Source: Mycolicibacterium goodii (GTDB lineage Bacteria; Actinomycetota; Actinomycetes; Mycobacteriales; Mycobacteriaceae). From it: a DNA stretch of 64,000 nucleotides. Location of the stretch: positions 1,922,001 through 1,986,000 of the forward strand of contig NZ_CP092364.2 of NCBI RefSeq assembly GCF_022370755.2, in the 5' to 3' direction. Positions within the stretch are counted from its first letter, which is position 1, and every line of letters starts with the position of its first letter. The notes under the pieces are model-generated. The model made no database searches, had not been told where the DNA came from, and saw nothing but the letters and a program-made list of their open reading frames with translations. The translations under genes and the position numbers were made by a program. Below, one piece after another: positions 57,293 to 64,000 of the stretch.

Positions 57293-58486
57293 GACGATCA
57301 CCGAGGAGCCATGACCGAACAGACCTTGATTGGCCGTGATGCCGACCTTGGCGCCCTCGACCTGACGTCCGGTCGCCTGGCCCCTGAGTTGCCAGGTGAG
57401 CTCGCACACCTGTGCGATGGCCTGCGCGGGAATGGCCTCGCCGAAGCACGCCAGCCCGCCCGACGGATTGACCGGGATGCGTCCGCCGATCGTGGTGGCG
57501 CCGCTGCGCAGCAACTGCTCGGCCTCGCCTTTCCCGCACAGCCCCAGGTGCTCGTACCAGTCGAGTTCGAGCGCGGTGGACAGGTCGTAGACCTCGGCCA
57601 GGCTCAGGTCCTCGGGCCCAACACCCGCCTCGGCGTAGGCCGCGTCCAGGATCTGGTCCTTGAACACCCGCTCGGGTGCGTTCACCACGGCAGTCGAATC
57701 CGTTGCGATGTCCGGCAATTCGGGAAGATGCTGTGGGTACTGCGGGGACTGCAGGCTGATCGCGCGCACCGACGGCACTCCATCGACCGAGCCGAGATGC
57801 TTCTCGGCGAACGACTTGCTCGCCACCACCAGCGCGGCCGCACCGTCGGACGTCGCGCAGATGTCGAGCAGCCGAAGGGGGTCCGACACCACGGGGCTGC
57901 CCAGCACGTCCTCGACGCTGGCTTCCTTGCGGTAGCGCGCATTCGGGTTGTTCAGCCCGTGTCGCGCGTTCTTCACCTTCACCTGCGCGAAGTCCTCGAG
58001 CGTGGCGCCGTAGAGGTCCATGCGCCGACGTGCCAGCAGCGCGAAATACACGGTGTTGGTGGCGCCGATCAGGTGGAACCGCTGCCAGTCCGGGTCGTTC
58101 CTGCGTTCACCGCCGACGGGTGCGAAGAAACCCTTCGGCGTGGTGTCGGCCCCGATCACCAGCGCCACGTCGCAGAACCCGGCGAGGATCTGTGCGCGGG
58201 CGCTCTGCAACGCCTGTGAACCGCTCGCGCATGCGGCGTAGCTTGAGGTGACGGGTATGCCGTTCCAGCCCAGCTTCTGGGCGAACGTGGCACCTGCGAC
58301 AAAGCCGGGGTAACCGTTGCGGATGGTGTCGGCGCCCGCCACGAGCTGGATCTGGCGCCAGTCGAGTCCGGCCTCGGCCAGCGCGGCGCGCGCGGCCACG
58401 ACGCCGTACTCGGTGAAGTCACGTCCCCACTTGCCCCACGGGTGCATGCCTGCGCCGAGGATGTAGACCGGTTCCGGTGCGCTCAT
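57284..58486 (-). CDS. SCP2/lipid-transfer-type thiolase-fold protein
   Basis: A 400-residue thiolase-fold enzyme of the lipid-transfer (Ltp/SCP-x) type. The acyl-acceptor cysteine C86 is present in SSYAACASGSQAL. Other motifs diverge: the usual GHP histidine region reads NPSGGLACFGEAIPAQA, and the C-terminal C-x-G reads ITANQGLFGHG. Such changes fit retro-aldol or other non-classical activity, as in Ltp2 with a DUF35 partner, and indeed a DUF35 gene overlaps its start (ATGA). A steroid or acyl-CoA side-chain substrate is likely but unproven. ATG 58486 is preferred to a frame reaching 58525. Confidence 0.85.
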   Translation of the reverse strand: MSAPEPVYILGAGMHPWGKWGRDFTEYGVVAARAALAEAGLDWRQIQLVAGADTIRNGYPGFVAGATFAQKLGWNGIPVTSSYAACASGSQALQSARAQILAGFCDVALVIGADTTPKGFFAPVGGERRNDPDWQRFHLIGATNTVYFALLARRRMDLYGATLEDFAQVKVKNARHGLNNPNARYRKEASVEDVLGSPVVSDPLRLLDICATSDGAAALVVASKSFAEKHLGSVDGVPSVRAISLQSPQYPQHLPELPDIATDSTAVVNAPERVFKDQILDAAYAEAGVGPEDLSLAEVYDLSTALELDWYEHLGLCGKGEAEQLLRSGATTIGGRIPVNPSGGLACFGEAIPAQAIAQVCELTWQLRGQATGRQVEGAKVGITANQGLFGHGSSVIVAR

Positions 58487-58959
58487 TCTGCGGCTCCCTT
58501 GCTCCTCGCGTCCGCAGGCCTCCACGCGTAGGTGAGGCGCTCGACGCCGTCGTCGTCGGTGTAGAGCGGCATGGTGGTCAGTTCCATCTCCATCCCGACC
58601 TCCAGGTCCGCGGCCAGAGTGCCCTCGACGACCTTGCCCAGCACGATCAGGCCCTCCTCGGCCAGTTCGACGGCCGCCACGGCGAACGGCTCGAACGGGT
58701 CCGGCGCCGGATAGGGCGGCGGCGGGGCATAGCGGTTCTCGGTGTAGCTCCAGACCTTGCCGCGGCGCGACAGCGGCACCTGGGCCAACTCGTCGCCGTC
58801 ACAGGCGGGGTTGGGGCAGTTGTCGGCCCGCGGCGGGAACACGTAGGTGGCACATTTCGTGCACTTTCCGCCGATCAGATGGGGGCCGCCGGACTCGTCC
58901 TCGCGCCACCATCCGTCGATGGCCGGTAGTTGCGTTGCGGCGTCGGTATCACCTGGCAC
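58483..58959 (-). CDS. Zinc-ribbon OB-fold (DUF35) partner of the thiolase
   Basis: A 158-residue DUF35 protein. The N-terminal zinc ribbon has GGKCTKCATYVFPPRADNCPNPACDGDEL (four cysteines) and the rest is an OB fold (GKVWSYTENRYAPPPPYPAPDPFEPFAVAAVELAEEGLIVLGKV). These proteins bind thiolase-fold enzymes and acyl-CoA ligands, as in the ChsH2-Ltp2 complex. GTG 58959 follows TACGCT by six bases (leaderless), which supports this start over 59040. Its TGA overlaps the thiolase ATG, so they are co-translated. Confidence 0.87.
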   Translation of the reverse strand: MPGDTDAATQLPAIDGWWREDESGGPHLIGGKCTKCATYVFPPRADNCPNPACDGDELAQVPLSRRGKVWSYTENRYAPPPPYPAPDPFEPFAVAAVELAEEGLIVLGKVVEGTLAADLEVGMEMELTTMPLYTDDDGVERLTYAWRPADARSKGAAE

Positions 58960-58965
58960 ACGGTC

Positions 58966-58971
58966 AGCGTA
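58966..58971 (-). promoter_or_regulatory. Leaderless -10 element of the DUF35-thiolase operon
   Basis: TACGCT on the minus strand, six bases before GTG 58959. Confidence 0.5.
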
Positions 58972-59017
58972 AACGATCACGGGGCGCCAACTGAAACGTG
59001 TTGCAGTTTTGTCCCGG

Positions 59018-59689
59018 CTACCGGGACGCGACGTCGACAAGGATGCGGAGCACGGCCTCGGGCGCGTCGCGCATCAGGTTGTGTTTGGCGTCGAGTTCGT
59101 GGCAGCCCCAGTTCGGGTCATCGCGGACGCGGTCGTAGCAGGTCCGCATCGGTGACTCGCCAGGCCAATCGAGCGCATAGACGAACTCGCGGCGCCGGAA
59201 GCGGTTCAGGTCGACGCCGAGTCGCAGCGGCTGCAGCACGCTCGCGCGCGGATGCGCGCTCGCGCGGGGATCGAAGAACGGCAGTGGTGGCACTCCGAAT
59301 CCGGAGTCGTCGGACTCCAGGTACCACCGCCGCTCCTCGTCGTCGACCAGATCCGCACACGATTCCCCGTCGCGCGGCACCACCGCATCGAGGAACACCA
59401 GCGCGTCGACGCTGTCGGGAACGCGGTCGGCGACACCGGTGATCACCATGCCGCCGTAGCTGTGGCCGACGAGGACGACCGGTTCTTCCGCGTATGCCTC
59501 GATCACCGCGACGACGTCGGTGATGTGGGTGTCGAGGTTGACGCCCGCGCACAGCAGGTGCGCGCGTTCGGCGACGCCGGTCGGTGTCACAGCCAGCACC
59601 TGATACCCGGCCGCCCGCAGCGGAGCCATGACGGGATCGAAACACCATGCCCCATGGCACATTCCGGGGGCGAAGACGAATGTCGTCAT
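59018..59689 (-). CDS. Alpha/beta hydrolase (methylesterase/hydroxynitrile-lyase-like)
   Basis: A 223-residue alpha/beta hydrolase. FAPGMCHGAWCFDPV is the oxyanion loop, GHSYGGMV holds the serine nucleophile, and the catalytic His is in DAKHNLMRDAPEAV. The form is that of the salicylate-binding-protein/hydroxynitrile-lyase subfamily. ATG 59689 overlaps the monooxygenase stop (ATGA), so it is translated with that enzyme and may hydrolyse its product. A longer frame to 59977 lies inside the monooxygenase. Confidence 0.8.
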   Translation of the reverse strand: MTTFVFAPGMCHGAWCFDPVMAPLRAAGYQVLAVTPTGVAERAHLLCAGVNLDTHITDVVAVIEAYAEEPVVLVGHSYGGMVITGVADRVPDSVDALVFLDAVVPRDGESCADLVDDEERRWYLESDDSGFGVPPLPFFDPRASAHPRASVLQPLRLGVDLNRFRRREFVYALDWPGESPMRTCYDRVRDDPNWGCHELDAKHNLMRDAPEAVLRILVDVASR

Positions 59690-60816
59690 GCGCGTGCGCT
59701 CCTTGCGGTGTCGGTACGGTATCTGCGGGTGATGCGGTCGAGCTCGGTGGCCGTGCGGGTCTGGCCCGCGGTGTGCATCTCGCGGTTGGCGGCGATCACC
59801 TCGGCGGTCTCCTCGGTGCGTTCGGCCTCGTAGCGTCGCAGGCCGCCTACGCCGTGGGAGGCGAGGTGATCGGCCAGCACCCAGGCGTCGACGATCGCCT
59901 GCGAACCACCGTTCGCGCCAACGGGGTACATCGGGTGCGCTGCATCGCCGAGCAGCGTCACCCCGCCGCGACCCCACTGCCGCAACGGATCCTTGTCGAC
60001 CATCGGATACGTGAAGATCTGTTCGGTGTTGCCGATCAGTTCACCCGTGTCGAGCCAGCCCAGTCGCCAGTCCGCGATGTGGGGCAGCACCTCGTCGGCC
60101 GACGCGGGGGCGTTCCAGCGTGCCGAGGTCGCCGTGCCCAGCGGCACTTGGACGACCCAGTTCACCAGATCCGGTCCGATCGGATAGGTGATCAGGTCGA
60201 TGCCCTTGTCGCCCTTGACGATTGCCATCGTGTGCCCGTCGAGGAACGGCGCCATGCGACTGGCCCCCCGATACATGGTGATGCCGGCGAACCGCAACGG
60301 ATCCGGCCCAGGATGCAGCGCCGCTCGTACCACCGAACCGATGCCGTCGGCCCCGACGAGTACGTCCGCCGTGACGTCTCCGGCGTCCGTATGGACGACG
60401 ACGCCAGATCCGTCGTCTGTGAAACCGGTGACCCGCGCACCGGTCCGGACGGTGTCGGCGCCGAGGCGCTCACGCACCGCGGCGAGCAACAGCATCTGCA
60501 GGCGACCGCGGTGAATCGACAATTGCGGGTAGGCATCTCCGGCGGCCAGGCCGCGTGGTTCGGTGAACAGCAGTGTGCCGTCGGCGGCGTAGAAGCGGAT
60601 CGCCGACGGCGTGGCCGACGCCGCGGCGACGGCGTCTCCCACGTCCAAGCGGTGCAGTTCCCGGACGGCGTGGGGGAGCAGGTTGATGCCGACGCCCAGC
60701 GGGCGCAATTCCCGGGCGCTCTCCAGCACGACGACCTCGAAACCGCGCTGCTGCAGGGCAAGTGCCGCGGTGAGGCCGCCGATCCCGGCTCCGGCGATGA
60801 CGATCACAGTGGACAT
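59686..60816 (-). CDS. FAD-dependent aromatic-ring monooxygenase (PhzS-like)
   Basis: A 376-residue flavoprotein of the salicylate/PhzS hydroxylase group. VIVIAGAGIGGLTAALALQQRG is the FAD Rossmann motif, LVGADGIGSVVR is the DG motif and TLLGDAAHPMYPVGANGGSQAI is the GD motif. It probably hydroxylates an aromatic or heterocyclic acid using NAD(P)H. ATG 60816 is the start; it is divergent from a LysR gene across 70 bases, the classic arrangement for a LysR-controlled catabolic gene. Confidence 0.85.
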   Translation of the reverse strand: MSTVIVIAGAGIGGLTAALALQQRGFEVVVLESARELRPLGVGINLLPHAVRELHRLDVGDAVAAASATPSAIRFYAADGTLLFTEPRGLAAGDAYPQLSIHRGRLQMLLLAAVRERLGADTVRTGARVTGFTDDGSGVVVHTDAGDVTADVLVGADGIGSVVRAALHPGPDPLRFAGITMYRGASRMAPFLDGHTMAIVKGDKGIDLITYPIGPDLVNWVVQVPLGTATSARWNAPASADEVLPHIADWRLGWLDTGELIGNTEQIFTYPMVDKDPLRQWGRGGVTLLGDAAHPMYPVGANGGSQAIVDAWVLADHLASHGVGGLRRYEAERTEETAEVIAANREMHTAGQTRTATELDRITRRYRTDTARSARA

Positions 60817-60886
60817 GACTCCAGCCTCGATCGACCAGAACCATAAGTCCAATACAGAGTATGAACAGAAACTATAATCAACAGTT
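60817..60886. promoter_or_regulatory. Divergent promoter region of monooxygenase and lysR
   Basis: AT-rich gap with TATAAT at 60873-60878 (eight bases before lysR) and an ATAC-N3-GTAT dyad at 60852-60862 containing a T-N11-A pattern (60853, 60865), a candidate LysR site. TATGGT on the minus strand could be the monooxygenase -10. Confidence 0.5.
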
Positions 60887-61792
60887 ATGGAGCTTCGTCA
60901 GCTCGAGTACTTCGTCGCAGTCGCCGAGGAAGCCAATTTCACGCGCGCCGCCCAGCGCGTCCACGTGGCTCAACCCGCGGTCAGTGCGTCGATCCGTCAA
61001 CTCGAGCGGGAACTGGGCCAGCCGCTGTTCGACCGCAGCCGGCGTGAGGTCCGCCTGACCGCCGCAGGCGAAGCCGCGCTGCCCCACGCGCATGCGGCGC
61101 TGAGATCCGCCGCGGCGGCCCGCACGGCGGTCGCGGAGGTGAGCGGGCTCGTGCGCGGCTCGGTCGTCGTGGGCACGGTGACCGCGCACGACTTCGACAT
61201 GGCCGGTCTGCTGGCCGAGTTCCACACCGCGCACGAACTGGTCGACATCACGCTCGGCACCGATGAGTCCGACGCGTTGATCGACGGGCTGCTGGCCGGG
61301 CGGCTGGACGCTGCGATCGTCTCCGTGGGCTCCGAGATTCCCGAAGGTCTCGCTGCCGAGGTCGTGACAGATCAGCGCATCGTCGCCGCGGTCGGCGTCG
61401 ACCATCCGTGGCGGCGGCGACGACGCATCGCGCCGGCCGACCTGGCCGATCAGCCGTTGATCGCGCTGCCTCGCGGCACGGGTATCCGCCACCAGCTGGA
61501 TCGCGCATGCCGGGCCGCCGGGGTCGACGTCCGTGTCGCGTTCGAGGCCAGCACGCCCCACGCGCTGGCAGAACTCGCCGAACGCGGACTCGGCGTCGCC
61601 GTGGTCCCCGAGTCGGTGGCCCGTGACCGGATGACGCTGCATCCGCTGCCGATCACACCCGAGCTGCGGGGACGGCTCGTGTTCGCATGGCGGGCCGCGG
61701 GCCCGATGAGCCCCGCCGCTCGGGCGCTGGTCACGATGGCTCGCCGCGGGCTGGCGTCGGTGACCCCGATCGGAGTCGGTGGGCCCGAATAG
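60887..61792 (+). CDS. LysR-family transcriptional regulator
   Basis: A 301-residue LysR regulator. The N-terminal winged helix is MELRQLEYFVAVAEEANFTRAAQRVHVAQPAVSASIRQLERELGQPLFDRSRREVRLTAAG in family terms (residues 1-62), followed by the two-lobed effector domain (GSVVVGTVTAHDF, GVDHPWRRRRRIAPADLADQPLIALP). It probably controls the divergent FAD monooxygenase-hydrolase pair and itself. The TAG stop overlaps the polA -10 element. Confidence 0.88.
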   Translation: MELRQLEYFVAVAEEANFTRAAQRVHVAQPAVSASIRQLERELGQPLFDRSRREVRLTAAGEAALPHAHAALRSAAAARTAVAEVSGLVRGSVVVGTVTAHDFDMAGLLAEFHTAHELVDITLGTDESDALIDGLLAGRLDAAIVSVGSEIPEGLAAEVVTDQRIVAAVGVDHPWRRRRRIAPADLADQPLIALPRGTGIRHQLDRACRAAGVDVRVAFEASTPHALAELAERGLGVAVVPESVARDRMTLHPLPITPELRGRLVFAWRAAGPMSPAARALVTMARRGLASVTPIGVGGPE

Positions 61793-61795
61793 AGT
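61790..61795 (+). promoter_or_regulatory. Leaderless -10 element of polA
   Basis: TAGAGT, seven bases before GTG 61803; its first three bases are the lysR stop codon. Confidence 0.5.
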
Positions 61796-61802
61796 GAGGG
61801 CC

Positions 61803-64000
61803 GTGAGCCCCGCCAAGACCGCAACCAAGATGACACCGGCCAAAGCCGCTGACGACACGCCCACCCTGATGCTGCTGGACGGCAACTCACTGGCGTTCCG
61901 CGCGTTCTACGCGTTGCCCGCCGAGAACTTCAAGACGCAGAGCGGCCTGACCACGAACGCGGTGTACGGGTTCACCGCCATGCTCATCAACCTGCTGCGC
62001 GACGAGCAGCCCACACACGTCGCCGCGGCGTTCGACGTGTCGCGACAGACGTTCCGCAAGGATAAGTACCCGGAGTACAAGGAGGGCCGCTCGGCGACGC
62101 CGGACGAGTTCCGCGGGCAGATCGACATCACCAAAGAGGTGCTCGGGGCGCTGGGCATCACGGTGCTCGCCGAGGCCGGATTCGAGGCCGACGACATCAT
62201 CGCGACACTCGCGACGCAGGCCGAGCAGGAGGGCTACCGCGTCCTGGTGGTCACGGGTGACCGCGATTCGCTGCAGCTCGTCACCGATTCGGTCACGGTG
62301 CTGTACCCGCGCAAGGGTGTCAGCGAACTGACCCGGTTCACCCCCGAGGCCGTGGTCGAGAAGTACGGCCTCACGCCGCAGCAGTACCCGGATTTCGCGG
62401 CCCTGCGGGGGGACCCGAGCGACAACCTGCCCGGTATCCCCGGCGTGGGGGAGAAGACCGCCACCAAGTGGATCGTCGAGTACGGCTCGCTGCAGGCACT
62501 CGTGGACAACGTCGACGCCGTCAAGGGCAAGGTCGGTGACGCGCTGCGGGCCAATCTGTCGAGCGTCATCCTCAACCGTGAGCTCACCGACCTCATCCGG
62601 GACGTGCCGCTCGCGCAGACCCCCGACACACTGAGGATGCAGCCGTGGAACCGTGACCAGATCCACCGCCTGTTCGACGACCTGGAGTTCCGGGTGCTGC
62701 GTGACCGCCTGTTCGAGACGCTGGTCGCGGTCGAACCGGAGGTCGAGCACGGGTTCGACGTGCGCGGTCGCGCGCTGGAGCCCGGTGAGCTGACCGCGTG
62801 GCTGGCCGAGCACAGCCTCGGTAACCGGTTCGGCGTCGCCGTCGTCGGTACCCACAAGGCCTACGACGCCGATGCGACGGCGATCGCGATCGTCGCTGCC
62901 GACGGGGACGGCCGCTACATCGACACCTCGAAGCTCACGCCCGAGGACGAGGCCGCGCTGGCGTCCTGGCTCGCCGACCCGGGGCCGCCGAAGGCCCTGC
63001 ACGAGGCCAAGCTCGCGATGCACGATCTGGCCGGGCGCGGCTGGACGCTGCGCGGCGTCACCTCCGACACCGCGCTCGCGGCCTACCTGGTGCGCCCCGG
63101 CCAGCGCAGCTTCTCCCTCGATGACCTGTCGGTGCGTTACCTGCACCGTGAGTTGCGTGCCGAAACGCCCGAGCAGCAGCAACTTTCGCTGCTGGACGAC
63201 TCCGACGGCGTCGACGAGCAGGCCGTGCAGACCGTGATCCTGCGGGCTTGTGCGGTACTCGACCTGGCCAACGCGCTCGACGAGGAACTGGCCCGCATCG
63301 ACTCACTGTCGCTGCTGAGCCGCATGGAGCTGCCGGTTCAGCGGACGCTGGCCGAGATGGAACACGCCGGCATCGCGGTCGACCTCGGCATGCTGGAGCA
63401 ACTGCAGAGCGAGTTCGCCGATCAGATCCGCGACGCGGCCGAGGCCGCCTACGCCGTGATCGGCAAGCAGATCAACCTCGGCTCGCCGAAACAGCTGCAG
63501 GCCGTGCTGTTCGACGAGCTCGAGATGCCGAAGACCAAGAAGACCAAGACCGGCTACACCACCGACGCTGATGCGCTGCAGTCGCTGTTCGAGAAGACCG
63601 GTCACCCGTTCCTTCAGCATCTGCTGGCCCACCGCGACGCCACGAGACTCAAGGTGACGGTCGACGGGCTGCTCAACTCGGTGGCCTCCGACGGTCGCAT
63701 CCACACGACCTTCAACCAGACGATCGCCGCGACCGGGCGCCTGTCGTCCACCGAGCCGAATCTGCAGAACATCCCGATCCGCACCGAGGCGGGCCGCCGG
63801 ATCCGCGACGCGTTCGTGGTGGGCGAGGGCCCCGACGGACCTTATGCCGAGCTCATGACCGCCGACTACAGCCAGATCGAGATGCGGATCATGGCCCACC
63901 TGTCCAAAGATGAAGGCCTACTCAACGCCTTCAACACCGGTGAGGATCTGCACTCGTTCGTCGCGTCACGCGCGTTCTCGGTGCCGATCGACGAGGTGAC
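61803..64000 (+). CDS. polA: DNA polymerase I PolA (3' truncated by window end)
   Basis: About 732 residues of a family A polymerase of roughly 900. The 5' nuclease domain (residues about 20-310: LMLLDGNSLAFRAFYALP, GFEADDIIATLA, VVTGDRDSLQLV, RGDPSDNLPGIPGVGEKTA) comes first, then an inactive exonuclease-like region, then the polymerase domain with motif A in TADYSQIEMRIMAHLSKDEG near the window end. It serves lagging-strand processing and repair. GTG 61803 gives MSPAKTATKMTPAK, like the M. tuberculosis start. Motifs B and C are beyond the edge. Confidence 0.96.
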   Translation, partial: MSPAKTATKMTPAKAADDTPTLMLLDGNSLAFRAFYALPAENFKTQSGLTTNAVYGFTAMLINLLRDEQPTHVAAAFDVSRQTFRKDKYPEYKEGRSATPDEFRGQIDITKEVLGALGITVLAEAGFEADDIIATLATQAEQEGYRVLVVTGDRDSLQLVTDSVTVLYPRKGVSELTRFTPEAVVEKYGLTPQQYPDFAALRGDPSDNLPGIPGVGEKTATKWIVEYGSLQALVDNVDAVKGKVGDALRANLSSVILNRELTDLIRDVPLAQTPDTLRMQPWNRDQIHRLFDDLEFRVLRDRLFETLVAVEPEVEHGFDVRGRALEPGELTAWLAEHSLGNRFGVAVVGTHKAYDADATAIAIVAADGDGRYIDTSKLTPEDEAALASWLADPGPPKALHEAKLAMHDLAGRGWTLRGVTSDTALAAYLVRPGQRSFSLDDLSVRYLHRELRAETPEQQQLSLLDDSDGVDEQAVQTVILRACAVLDLANALDEELARIDSLSLLSRMELPVQRTLAEMEHAGIAVDLGMLEQLQSEFADQIRDAAEAAYAVIGKQINLGSPKQLQAVLFDELEMPKTKKTKTGYTTDADALQSLFEKTGHPFLQHLLAHRDATRLKVTVDGLLNSVASDGRIHTTFNQTIAATGRLSSTEPNLQNIPIRTEAGRRIRDAFVVGEGPDGPYAELMTADYSQIEMRIMAHLSKDEGLLNAFNTGEDLHSFVASRAFSVPIDEV

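Overview
The window is a dense, high-GC actinobacterial chromosome segment. Gene content and order point firmly to Mycobacterium/Mycolicibacterium: a Pup-proteasome locus, RbpA, FenA, a split Lnt/Ppm1 pair, LppI and LipT. A fast-growing M. smegmatis-like species is the best fit (inference from remembered gene order and protein lengths; no search was run). I see no insertion sequence, prophage, CRISPR array, tRNA or rRNA. Almost every base is coding. Neighbouring genes are often joined by 4-base ATGA/GTGA overlaps, and many genes have leaderless promoters (TANNNT placed 5-7 bases before an ATG/GTG).

Layout. 1-3068: ectoine/5-hydroxyectoine operon ectABCD (ectA cut by the window edge). 3078-6515: dop, pup, prcB, prcA. 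6525-9112 (minus): a PrsW-like membrane protease with an exported partner, and an epoxide-hydrolase-like protein. 9265-16640: pafA, pafB, pafC, tatA, tatC, helY. 16682-20633: DUF4333 membrane protein, fenA, a VOC protein, pepE and an F420-dependent biliverdin-reductase-like protein. 20669-29186: cobalamin genes in two blocks, SDR-cobL-cobM-cobK (plus) and cobG-cobH-cobIJ (minus), with a TetR/phosphotransferase pair between them. 29208-30134: TauD-type dioxygenase. 30217-34316: a tightly overlapped MoxR/DUF58/DUF4129 operon. 34454-38257: a 35-residue membrane peptide, a strong hairpin and cobN. 38285-43520: F420/PPOX protein, fxsA, amidohydrolase, lnt and ppm1. 43542-43942: bidirectional terminator and rbpA with an ECF-sigma-like promoter. 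44066-46588: small Cys-rich protein, a winged-helix/hydrolase fusion and a lipoprotein. 46728-50455: sulfonate operon ssuCBAD. 50462-56798: lppI, lipT, copper amine oxidase and a phosphotransferase-DUF7064 fusion. 56920-60816 (minus): yggU, an SCP2-type thiolase with its zinc-ribbon partner, an alpha/beta hydrolase and an FAD monooxygenase. 60887-61792: divergent LysR regulator. 61803-end: polA, cut by the window end.

How the parts work together. Dop deamidates Pup, PafA ligates it to substrates, and PrcBA degrades them; PafBC is the DNA-damage regulator encoded beside PafA. The cob genes cover ring methylation and contraction steps plus cobalt insertion. Lnt and Ppm1 serve lipoprotein acylation and mannolipid synthesis.

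The points most worth following up are: a dyad TGACA-N3-GTCA at the -35 region of both phosphotransferase-family genes, one of which sits behind a TetR gene; a perfect 10-bp dyad with the cobG start codon at its centre; the hairpin plus small ORF ahead of cobN; the winged-helix/hydrolase fusion; and the thiolase whose His and second-Cys motifs are replaced.
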